From an uncultured bacterium (GTDB taxonomy: Bacteria > Bacteroidota > Bacteroidia > Bacteroidales > Marinifilaceae), in the NCBI GenBank assembly GCA_905215395.1, contig CAJMQA010000133.1:1-9127 (forward strand): 9,127 bases of DNA, given 5' to 3'. Positions 1 through 6,564 of the stretch are shown one piece after another (within the stretch, counting starts at the first letter, position 1; each line of letters begins with the position of its first letter). Position numbers and translations under genes: made by a program. The notes beneath the pieces are model-generated. The model did no database searches and had not been told where the DNA came from. It saw only the letters and a list, made by a program, of their open reading frames with translations.

Positions 1-1219
1 TCAGAGTGGCATGTATGGGCTGTGTTATAACCATACCTGATTCAGGAATTTCGACCACATCTTTGCCCGGAGGGGTAAATTTTTTGAAATGGATGACTCC
101 CTGCACTCCGTTTCCGGTTTGGAAAAATACATAACCGGGTTTAAAATCTTTAGTCGGAACGACGGTTTTCTCATCTTTGCTATCGAATGAAAAGCCGGTT
201 TCCTGCAATTTGGCAAAATCATTATCGGTAAAAGTGTCCGGGGCTTTCATATAGGTGGTATGGCAGGGGAAAGTAAATGCCGGGTCGCCCCATAACCAGT
301 CAATGGTCCTGATTGGAGATTCAAACATAAATGACTCTGTTTTTTTGTCCCACAAAAGGGCGATGTCGACGTTAAGCCGCCTGGGATCTGTGAGTGCAAG
401 GGAGTCTCCGGCTTTTACGGTGATATTTGTAATCGTGGAATAGAAACCAGTTCCCGCAAAATCCAGTGTCTCTTTGTCTTCACTGATAGGAGGAATACCC
501 GGAATACCCGTATCTAGTGTCATGTTTACCACAGCTGTGTCAAATAATGCAGCAATGGTCTGGTCTTCATAGATTCCGTAATCAGCTTGTTTTACTTTTT
601 GTGTTTGAAGGGCTCCTTCGTATTGTCCTTTGATGGCATTACCATTGGCTGTTTTACAGTCGAATTTTACTGTATAAGTATTGTCTTTCTGCTCAATAGT
701 CACTTCGCCACCGGTGATTTCGAGAGGGGTTCCCTGATTGAGCGGATCCCAGGAAACACTGGAATAGGCAATAAAGGTGTTGGGCTTTTTTTCTTTTCCA
801 TAGACATATTTTCCAGGTACGACTTTGTCAATGTCTGTAGAATTAAGATGAAAGCATACGCAGGCTCCTTTACCCTCCACTTTTTCCAGACCGGGATTGA
901 AGGTCAGTCCCTCGCCATATAGTGAGAGCATCAAATTCCCGGTTATTGTGACGTCTTTACCTGCAGCAAAACCTTTAACTTCCTTCTGGTGTGATTGCCC
1001 GTTGTCGTCGATATAGGTATAAGGATAATTAAAATTTTCCTTGGTAATCATCACATTCCGGTTGTTTTTCCAGATGACTCCGGATTGCAGGTTGTAATCC
1101 TTGCCATACATATTGACTGTGGAAGGGATTACCTCGGGTCCTTTTTTATCTTCCGAGCATGCTCCCAGAAACAGGCCTATGCTAAGGACCATTGTCATAA
1201 AACAGATTGATTTTTTCAT
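1..1219 (-). CDS. Large lipoprotein of unknown function (3' end outside window)
   Basis: I do not recognise the family. The frame from the ATG at 1217-1219 stays open to the left edge, giving 406 codons with no stop, so the protein is C-terminally incomplete here. Residues 1-20 form a type II signal peptide: KK near the start, a hydrophobic run from about 8 to 19, then lipobox L18-G-A-C21. The lipidated Cys is followed by S-E-D, resembling the acidic lipoprotein export signal that sends Bacteroidetes lipoproteins to the cell surface; surface location is inferred. The mature part alternates short beta-like stretches with Gly/Asn/Asp turns. One module may span about 36-205 (with VPGKYVYG at 134-141 and GQYEGAL at 198-204) and another about 206-406. 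Cysteines are at 120, 122, 188 and 319. It starts 19 bases after the fecR stop, so the two are probably one transcript. A role in binding a surface ligand or nutrient is only a guess from context. Confidence 0.88.
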   Translation of the reverse strand, partial: MKKSICFMTMVLSIGLFLGACSEDKKGPEVIPSTVNMYGKDYNLQSGVIWKNNRNVMITKENFNYPYTYIDDNGQSHQKEVKGFAAGKDVTITGNLMLSLYGEGLTFNPGLEKVEGKGACVCFHLNSTDIDKVVPGKYVYGKEKKPNTFIAYSSVSWDPLNQGTPLEITGGEVTIEQKDNTYTVKFDCKTANGNAIKGQYEGALQTQKVKQADYGIYEDQTIAALFDTAVVNMTLDTGIPGIPPISEDKETLDFAGTGFYSTITNITVKAGDSLALTDPRRLNVDIALLWDKKTESFMFESPIRTIDWLWGDPAFTFPCHTTYMKAPDTFTDNDFAKLQETGFSFDSKDEKTVVPTKDFKPGYVFFQTGNGVQGVIHFKKFTPPGKDVVEIPESGMVITQPIHATL

Positions 1220-1238
1220 AATGATCAGATTTTGTGAT

Positions 1239-2426
1239 TTATAATGATATTTTGGGTTGACTGCTTACAGTGATGGCACTTCCGTTTACCCGGAAGCGGA
1301 TACCTCCGGTAGCTTCAATGGCATTGAGCAGTTGTTGTATTGTGTCATATTTGCGGATACTGCCACTGAAAATCATATTCCGGACGGCAGGGTCTGCGAA
1401 AAATACCTGAATGCCATACCAGCGTGAAAGTTTGTTCAGGATATTTTCGATGGTTTCTTCCTCGAAAACATATTGTCCTTTGTGCCAGGCTGTATAAAGT
1501 TCGGTATTGATATGCTGAGCGGTGAATTTGTCATTGTTTTTATTATAGGTGGCTTTTACTCCGGGAACCAGTGTGAGGTGATTCTTATCCCGCCACATTT
1601 TGACTGAACCATGTTCGAGTACAGTTTCAGTTTCCTGTTCGTCTCCATAGGCCCGGACGTTGAATGAAGTTCCTAATACCTGTATGTTTACCTGATCTTT
1701 GGTATGGACATAAAACGGTCGTTGTTTATCATGGTTCACTTTAAAATAAGCTTCTCCCTCCAGATATACAGTTCGTTCGTTTCCTGTGAATTTAACCGGA
1801 TAACGTAATGTTGTCTGTGAGTTTAGCCATATTTGGGTGCCGTCTGCCAGAACAAGCATATATTCTCCTCCTGTAGGTATCTTTAAAGTGTTATAAACGG
1901 CTGTATTTGATGATAAAGTATCGCTATTGTATTGGACTGAAGTATATTGGATTTCATTTCCTGAGTTCAGTACTGCCACTCCTTCTATATTAATCGTGTC
2001 TGTTTTGGGAGTTTGTTCAAGTTCTTTCACTGTACCGTCAGCGAGAATTAATAAAGCTTTTGAACTTCCTGGCTGTAAATGCTCTGTCAAGGGCGGGGTG
2101 GAAGGCGATTTGAAAAACAATAGGGTTCCGGCACTGATTAGAATCAAGCTGGCCGCGGCGACTGTCATCCTGCGGACAGAAAGGCGGCGGGATTTTAAGC
2201 TATGACGTCGGTGGTAGGTCTGTAAACCTCTTTCGATATCGATATTTTTATAGTTTTGAATGACGTCGGCAGGATTCTGTTTTCTCAACTTTTTATACAG
2301 ATTATAATGATCCTGATGTTCATTTATCCACAGATTCAGCTTTTCTGTTTCTGATTTGCTTAAACCTGTCAACCGTTCTTTAACAATAAGATGAGCAATA
2401 TGTTGATATTTATTGATTTGATTCAT
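1239..2426 (-). CDS. FecR-family anti-sigma factor with DUF4974 C-terminus
   Basis: A 395-residue single-pass inner-membrane regulator. In this family the cytoplasmic N-terminus holds an ECF sigma factor and the periplasmic part receives a signal from an outer-membrane transducer. Visible parts: a cytoplasmic N-terminal region (1-85) with the LSKSETEKLNLWI helix typical of Bacteroidetes FecRs (22-34); one membrane helix at about 87-105; a periplasmic FecR domain at about 181-277, including TLKIPTGGEYMLVLADGT at 180-197, WLNSQTTLRYP at 200-210 and LEGEAYFKV at 222-230; and a secretin/STN-like DUF4974 domain at about 318-387 (FEEETIENILNKLSRWYGI at 321-339). Length is normal for the Bacteroidetes type. 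The start is the first ATG after long AT-rich non-coding DNA; I see no Shine-Dalgarno. Oddly, no ECF sigma gene lies directly upstream, and a lipoprotein gene rather than a visible susC follows. The family call is secure; the signal and sigma partner are unknown. Confidence 0.95.
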   Translation of the reverse strand: MNQINKYQHIAHLIVKERLTGLSKSETEKLNLWINEHQDHYNLYKKLRKQNPADVIQNYKNIDIERGLQTYHRRHSLKSRRLSVRRMTVAAASLILISAGTLLFFKSPSTPPLTEHLQPGSSKALLILADGTVKELEQTPKTDTINIEGVAVLNSGNEIQYTSVQYNSDTLSSNTAVYNTLKIPTGGEYMLVLADGTQIWLNSQTTLRYPVKFTGNERTVYLEGEAYFKVNHDKQRPFYVHTKDQVNIQVLGTSFNVRAYGDEQETETVLEHGSVKMWRDKNHLTLVPGVKATYNKNNDKFTAQHINTELYTAWHKGQYVFEEETIENILNKLSRWYGIQVFFADPAVRNMIFSGSIRKYDTIQQLLNAIEATGGIRFRVNGSAITVSSQPKISL

Positions 2427-2700
2427 AGGATATTACTGATTAAAAAAACGAGCGTTTTTTTTTGTTATTTTTTTTGATTATTCAAACAATTAAAAATATG
2501 TTAATAGCTGATTAATAACATTTTAATGATATTTATACTTTGTCATTTATGCATTAGTAATTTTGTAATTCATGGCAATAATTAACCTTTTTACATATAA
2601 TGAACCCGCAACTTTGGAATAAGACGACAAAAAGTGGTGATTTTTTAATAAAATATTTAATTTGGCATTTATATTTACATTAAATCGTACTTTTATGTAG
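2427..2700. other. AT-rich gene-free leader upstream of fecR
   Basis: This stretch is strongly AT-rich, with stops in every frame and no open frame with coding character. It should hold the fecR promoter, but I found no exact TAnnTTTG -7 box on the minus strand. On the plus strand TAATTTTG at 2558-2565 fits the -7 consensus, yet the nearest upstream TTTG (2539-2542) is only 15 bases away against the usual 19-21, so I do not call it. The only structure seen is the A-tract palindrome at 2442-2461. Confidence 0.6.
2442..2461. repeat. A/T-tract palindrome in the fecR leader
   Basis: Two perfect 9-base arms (seven A then CG; CG then seven T) are separated by two bases, AG. The centre is 25 bases upstream of the fecR ATG. 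Because a hairpin needs a larger loop, the RNA stem would be mostly A-U pairs and weak. It could be a regulatory operator, a weak bidirectional terminator, or chance in AT-rich DNA. Only the symmetry itself is certain. Confidence 0.3.
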
Positions 2701-2963
2701 ATTATTTTGTCCGTAAAACCTCCGGAAGTACAACATTGAAAAGTGATCAGGGGCTGGCAGTGGAGGAGTTTCTTGTCTGAAGAACATGGTGGTAGTCTAC
2801 GTATTTTGTTGGACTACTGGGATGTCTGGCCGACCTTCTGTGGGAAAGCTTCGTGTTAGAAAACGCGATCAAAGCACAGCAGGAAATCGGTGGGAAAGAT
2901 GTTAAAAGTTTAAAAATGTTACAGGATGAATTGCGGGACGTGGAGAAGGGAAAGGAAGGATGA
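2661..2963 (+). pseudogene. Coding-like remnant of unrecognised plus-strand gene
   Basis: The frame is open from just after a TAA at 2658-2660 to a TGA at 2961-2963, apart from two close in-frame stops, TGA at 2778-2780 and TAG at 2793-2795. The first coding-like piece contains GSTTLKSDQGLAVEEFLV (about 2721-2777). The second, 2796-2960, gives 55 residues including VGLLGCLADLLWESFVLENA and KMLQDELRDVEKGKEG, a Leu/Glu/Lys-rich pattern suggesting a helical C-terminus. No convincing start codon or ribosome site precedes either piece. The base composition is clearly less AT-rich than the neighbouring 2430-2690. This looks like the decayed 3' end of a gene, or mobile-element debris, ending seven bases before a hairpin. 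I cannot name the family, and chance openness is possible. Confidence 0.28.
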
Positions 2964-2969
2964 TTAGAG

Positions 2970-3001
2970 ACAGAGGCTGTTCATAATCGAACAGCCTCTG
3001 T
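2970..3001. terminator. Strong hairpin downstream of fprA (possible bidirectional terminator)
   Basis: A perfect 13-base-pair stem (arms 2970-2982 and 2989-3001) encloses a 6-base loop, ATAATC. It starts 5 bases after the fprA stop codon on the minus strand and lies 6 bases after the remnant's stop on the plus strand. The plus-strand flank (TGTATTTTAG) is moderately U-rich. The minus-strand flank (CTCTAATCATCC) is not, so for fprA it may act as a 3' stabilising hairpin or a weak terminator. Confidence 0.65.
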
Positions 3002-3006
3002 GTATT

Positions 3007-4197
3007 TTAGTTTCTCAGTTTTTCAACCATGGCTTCGGCGATAGCGCGGCATTGCTCTACGTCTGAAGGTTTCATGGCTCCCATGGTTTCGTTGGGTTCG
3101 GCAACGACTTCCCATTTGATCTTATCGGCAAATGCTTTAAAACGGGGTATGGCTCCACCGCCCCACATTTTGTTCCCGAAATAGCCCAGGATATGATTTT
3201 TTACCCCCATATTTTCCAGTTCGCACAAGAGGGTTTCCATGGTTGGGAAAATTCCTCCGTTGTAAGCGCAACTACCGAGGATGACTCCTTTGTAACGGAA
3301 AATATCGTTGATGATGTAGGAGGGGTGGGTTTTGGAGGTGTCGTGGATACGGATCTTTTTAATGCCTTTTTCAGCCAGGAACCGCCCGATGGTATCCGCC
3401 ATTTGTTCGGTATGACCGTACATGCTGCTGAAAGCAATGACAACACCTTCGTCGGTTTCGTATTTGCTCCATTTCTCATATTTGGCAATAATGTCGCACA
3501 TATGGGTACGCCAGATGGGACCGTGAGTGGCACAGATCATATTTAATGTCAGAGTATTCAGTTTTTTCAGGGCTGTTTGGGCAGGCATTCCGTATTTGCC
3601 GACAATATTGGAGTAATAGCGGCTGATTTCTTCTTCCAGATAGTCCAGATCCACCTGATCGTCGAAAATTCCCCCGTCCAGTGTTCCGAAAGCTCCGAAT
3701 ATGTCCCCGCTGAAAATGACATTATCTCCGGGGATGTAGCTAACCATGGTTTCCGGCCAGTGCAGCATGGGGACCATGTAGAAATTCAAGGTACGTTTTC
3801 CGATGTTCAGGCTATCCCCTTCTTTTACTTCCAGCAGATTGTTGTCTACATCGTAGAAATTTTTCAGCATCGGGAAGGTTTTGGCATTTCCGATCACTGT
3901 CATTTCCGGATAATAGCAGCGTAAAGTTTTGATGGCACCACTATGGTCGGGCTCCATATGATTGACAATCAGGTAATCTACTTTACGTCCCTGAAGAACG
4001 GCTTCCAGACTTTCGATATAATCATCCATCCGGCTGCGTTCTATGGTGTCTACAACAACTACTTTTTCATCTACGATGACATAAGAGTTATAAGCAACTC
4101 CTTTGGGGAGAGGCCAATAGTTTTCGAAAATGTGGGTTCGTCTGTCGTTTACCCCAATCCAATAAATGCCTTCTTTTATTTCTATTGCACTGTTCAT
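3007..4197 (-). CDS. fprA: Class A flavodiiron protein (O2/NO reductase)
   Basis: A 396-residue cytoplasmic flavodiiron protein, the usual size for the two-domain class A. The family reduces O2 to water, or NO to N2O, using electrons delivered by rubredoxin or a similar donor, and protects anaerobes during air exposure. The N-terminal metallo-beta-lactamase-like domain (about 1-248) shows the expected diiron ligands: H80, E82 and D84 in NHMEPDH, H146 in MLHWPET, D165 in SGDIFG and H225 in ATHGPIW. The C-terminal flavodoxin domain (about 252-394) has the FMN phosphate loop SSMYGHT at 257-263. No rubredoxin or NADH-reductase domain is fused, so the electron donor must be encoded elsewhere. The ATG at 4195-4197 agrees with the family N-terminus and has a promoter about 46 bases upstream. 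The gene appears to be monocistronic. Whether O2 or NO is the main substrate cannot be read from the sequence. Confidence 0.96.
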   Translation of the reverse strand: MNSAIEIKEGIYWIGVNDRRTHIFENYWPLPKGVAYNSYVIVDEKVVVVDTIERSRMDDYIESLEAVLQGRKVDYLIVNHMEPDHSGAIKTLRCYYPEMTVIGNAKTFPMLKNFYDVDNNLLEVKEGDSLNIGKRTLNFYMVPMLHWPETMVSYIPGDNVIFSGDIFGAFGTLDGGIFDDQVDLDYLEEEISRYYSNIVGKYGMPAQTALKKLNTLTLNMICATHGPIWRTHMCDIIAKYEKWSKYETDEGVVIAFSSMYGHTEQMADTIGRFLAEKGIKKIRIHDTSKTHPSYIINDIFRYKGVILGSCAYNGGIFPTMETLLCELENMGVKNHILGYFGNKMWGGGAIPRFKAFADKIKWEVVAEPNETMGAMKPSDVEQCRAIAEAMVEKLRN

Positions 4198-4242
4198 ATA
4201 TATTTTATTTGTTGTTTTACCTGTCTTTTATTTTACAGCATA

Positions 4243-4250
4243 CAAATTTA
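4243..4250 (-). promoter_or_regulatory. Probable fprA promoter -7 box
   Basis: Read on the minus strand this is TAAATTTG, an exact match to the Bacteroidetes -7 consensus TAnnTTTG. It would place transcription start near 4236 and give a leader of about 40 bases before the fprA ATG. I see no good TTTG at the -33 position. It sits immediately beyond the T-tract of the peptidase terminator, so fprA can be expressed independently of the gene upstream. Confidence 0.5.
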
Positions 4251-4251
4251 T

Positions 4252-4289
4252 AAAAAAAGGTCGTTACCTTTAACAGATAACGGCCTTTT
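4252..4289 (-). terminator. Rho-independent terminator of the C1B peptidase gene
   Basis: On the minus strand a 12-base-pair stem (arms 4278-4289 and 4255-4266, with one internal C-A mismatch) closes an 11-base loop. It is followed by a run of seven T (complement of A at 4252-4258, partly shared with the stem base). It lies 26 bases after the peptidase stop codon, the expected place for an intrinsic terminator. Confidence 0.8.
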
Positions 4290-4315
4290 CGTTTATTATG
4301 AGGTCATATTAACAC

Positions 4316-5506
4316 TTATTTAATACCCAGCTTTTTCTTCAGATCTTTGGGAAGTGCATCCTTGTGGATCATAATTGAAGTGGTTTTATAAGCCACGAAA
4401 GGATAGGAAGCATACAGATAACCGTTATATTTTCCATAGTTACCCCAGGAATTTTTTACGATAAAGTATTTATTACCGATCTGGTCTACTGCTTTACCTA
4501 CAACATGCATTCCATGGTCATCTGTGGTCAGCTGGTTATCGAATTCCTGCTGACGTAGTTCCTGAGTAATTACTTTTTCTTTACCCGGTTTTTTCAGCAA
4601 TTCTGCATTCTGCTGGCTTTTCGGCATTTTTACCCATTTAGCAATTTCGGCATCGCTCATTTCTTTCAGATCTACATCCGGTACGACAGCCATTCCGTCA
4701 CGGGTAAAGCCCATTTCAGATACGTCGGAACCCCATGAGAAGGTGTAACCTTTGTCAATGGCTTTGTCCAGAACGTCCATCAGTTCGTCCAGAGGAATAT
4801 TGTATGACATTTCACCGATCCAGTTGTCCGGAACTTCCAGGGCAAATTCGGTGTAGAATGGATGGTGAGTGAAAGAAGTCAGACTTACATAGTCATCCAT
4901 ATTCAAACCACACGCATCAGTAGCGAAGGTCATCGGAGTATATTCTTTTCCTTTCCAGGTGAATTTTTCCGGTTTAGCTCCCAGATATGCATCCAGAACT
5001 GCATCATATCCTTTTCTCCAGGCTGTACTGATTTTTTTATTCGGATTGGAAACAATAGCGTCCACATATCCTTTCAATACTGCGTCGAGTTCTCCGTGAG
5101 CATGAACTTCTTCACCGTAATTTAAGCCTTTGTATAGTTCGAGAGGTACGATACCATAATTTTTAATAGCCCAGGTTACATCGGCAGAAGCACCGCCCTG
5201 ACCGAAATTGAGTTTTCCCTGCATGCGTACATATTTCTCTGCTTTTCCATCGTAAGTATTCCATACAACATACATAGGTGACAGGCTGACAGAATCTTTT
5301 CCCATTCTCATCATTTCAGATTCCAGAAAAGAAATTGTTGACCATGACCAACAGGTTCCTGCACGATCCTGAGATTTTACAGAGGTGGTCGGAAGACGTT
5401 TCACGTCAGTGAATTTGTAGCCTTCTTCAGCTTTCTGATCCTGTGCATTTGCAATTGACGCAACAGCAATCATTAACCCTAAGGTTAAACCAGTAATTTT
5501 GTTCAT
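4316..5506 (-). CDS. Secreted C1B cysteine peptidase (bleomycin hydrolase / aminopeptidase C-like)
   Basis: A 396-residue papain-clan cysteine peptidase with an export signal. Residues 1-21 form a Sec signal peptide ending IANA-Q, with no lipobox Cys, so the mature enzyme should be periplasmic or secreted. The active site is complete: Q46 (oxyanion hole) and C52 in SQDRAGTCWSWS at 45-56, H331 in DDHGMHVVG at 329-337, and N352 in VKNSWG at 350-355. The wide gap between the Cys and His blocks is typical of the bleomycin hydrolase/PepC group rather than short papains. At 396 residues including the signal it is somewhat shorter than the roughly 430-450 of cytosolic PepC. I chose the ATG at 5504-5506 because it begins the signal peptide; an in-frame ATG at 5570-5572 would add 22 residues and lies upstream of the likely promoter -7 box. 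The gene has its own promoter and terminator. Substrate and true aminopeptidase activity are not established by sequence. Confidence 0.92.
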   Translation of the reverse strand: MNKITGLTLGLMIAVASIANAQDQKAEEGYKFTDVKRLPTTSVKSQDRAGTCWSWSTISFLESEMMRMGKDSVSLSPMYVVWNTYDGKAEKYVRMQGKLNFGQGGASADVTWAIKNYGIVPLELYKGLNYGEEVHAHGELDAVLKGYVDAIVSNPNKKISTAWRKGYDAVLDAYLGAKPEKFTWKGKEYTPMTFATDACGLNMDDYVSLTSFTHHPFYTEFALEVPDNWIGEMSYNIPLDELMDVLDKAIDKGYTFSWGSDVSEMGFTRDGMAVVPDVDLKEMSDAEIAKWVKMPKSQQNAELLKKPGKEKVITQELRQQEFDNQLTTDDHGMHVVGKAVDQIGNKYFIVKNSWGNYGKYNGYLYASYPFVAYKTTSIMIHKDALPKDLKKKLGIK

Positions 5507-5559
5507 ATTCGTATTTAATTTATAATGTAATGTAAATAATCCAACGTTTGCACTGAGGT

Positions 5560-5567
5560 CAAAGTTA
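5560..5567 (-). promoter_or_regulatory. Probable C1B peptidase promoter -7 box
   Basis: The minus-strand sequence is TAACTTTG, matching TAnnTTTG exactly. About 19-20 bases further upstream is TTTAG, an imperfect -33 element. The predicted leader is about 45 bases to the ATG at 5506. This supports the shorter start and independent expression from the CPBP gene upstream. Confidence 0.5.
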
Positions 5568-5633
5568 AACAATTGAAAATTGAAAACTAAAGATTCATTC
5601 TTTTTTTCAGCCGCTTTAAGAAAAATATAACAT

Positions 5634-6554
5634 TTATTCCGTTTCTGTTTGCGGGGGAGTTATTTTTTCCCAAATGTTTATCTTGCCCCAAAAGTGGTAT
5701 TTCCGGTTGCAAATCCAGATAAAAATAATGCCGGCTATCAGCATCATGATAGTATCCATGTGAGAAGCAGAAGGATCTAAGTCTCTGAATAGAGCATTGG
5801 TTTGAAGGGTTGAGGCATCGGAAGTGAAAGTAATGGCTGCCAGAATGTTATTGGACATGTGTAAACCTAGTGATAGTTCTGTCCCGTCGTCAATCACGGT
5901 AACTATACCCAATATCAACCCCATCAGGATGTATTGGGGGAGGGCTACCCACATACCGAATTCCTTTACTTCAGGATTGGCTCCGTGTAACAGGCCGAAT
6001 AAAACTCCTGTGATGAGAATGGCTACCCATCTATATTTGAATAGTAAGGCTGTCCATTGCATCAGATAACCCCGGAATAATAGTTCTTCAAAGGAGGTTT
6101 GAAATGGGAAGAGAGCCAGGGAGATAATCAAAAGAATAAAAAAATTGACCGGGTTAAATTGGAATACCAGGTTGGAGGTGTCTCCGGAAAAAAAGGGGAC
6201 GGCCATAGTGAGGACAGAAAGAATCCCCCAAATAGCTGCACCGAAGAATATTCTTCCCCAGTCTACCTGCCTGCGTCCTGTCACAATGGCTGTGTATTTT
6301 TTTTGGTGGATATATTTTACACAAAAAAATATGGAGAAGAATCCGAAAACAAAACTCAGCAGAGTCAGTGCCAGTCCGGTATTGGTGCCTGTTGCAGCTG
6401 AAATGTTCCCACTAAGCAGCATATCCGGATTCTTCCACATGATATATCCTGCCAGGGGCAGGCTACCAATCTGAGTTACTGTAAAGATGACTAATAATGA
6501 AAAAATGTAAAGGTACCACTGATTTTTTCCGGTATAGACTTTTTCTAAAAACAT
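5634..6554 (-). CDS. CPBP-family intramembrane metalloprotease
   Basis: A 306-residue polytopic inner-membrane protein of the CPBP (CAAX protease and bacteriocin-processing, Rce1-like) family. The three catalytic motifs are present: EExxxR at E156-E157-R161 in FEELLFRG, FxxxH at F186-H190 in FGLLHG, and HxxxN at H232-N236 in GLHMSNN. About eight hydrophobic segments can be counted, the first at about 13-37 and the last at about 266-282, with a short charged C-terminal tail. Bacterial members include bacteriocin immunity and surface-protein processing proteins, but most have no known substrate, and none is indicated here. I chose the ATG at 6552-6554, which lies 10 bases after the ftsK stop. 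An in-frame ATG at 6600-6602 would add 16 polar residues overlapping the ftsK 3' end. Tight spacing suggests co-transcription with ftsK. No clear terminator follows the stop. Confidence 0.92.
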   Translation of the reverse strand: MFLEKVYTGKNQWYLYIFSLLVIFTVTQIGSLPLAGYIMWKNPDMLLSGNISAATGTNTGLALTLLSFVFGFFSIFFCVKYIHQKKYTAIVTGRRQVDWGRIFFGAAIWGILSVLTMAVPFFSGDTSNLVFQFNPVNFFILLIISLALFPFQTSFEELLFRGYLMQWTALLFKYRWVAILITGVLFGLLHGANPEVKEFGMWVALPQYILMGLILGIVTVIDDGTELSLGLHMSNNILAAITFTSDASTLQTNALFRDLDPSASHMDTIMMLIAGIIFIWICNRKYHFWGKINIWEKITPPQTETE

Positions 6555-6564
6555 ATAATTTTTT

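Noticed and set aside
2680..2787. A 35-codon minus-strand frame beginning MFFRQETPP.
   Set aside because: Very short, no ribosome site, no family resemblance, and it runs into AT-rich non-coding DNA.
2740..2862. A Trp-rich plus-strand frame of about 40 codons overlapping the remnant.
   Set aside because: Four Trp in under 40 residues and no start or stop context suggest an out-of-frame reading of the same segment.
3943..4323. A 126-codon open frame on the plus strand.
   Set aside because: It is antisense to the fprA 5' half, its promoter and the peptidase terminator, with no family signature.
5507..5572. N-terminal extension of the C1B peptidase from the ATG at 5570-5572.
   Set aside because: It precedes a textbook signal peptide and overlaps an exact TAnnTTTG box at 5560-5567, so it is most likely untranslated.
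5600..5633. A terminator after the CPBP gene.
   Set aside because: Only a weak TTTTTC/GAAAAA pairing is seen, with no following T-tract on the minus strand.
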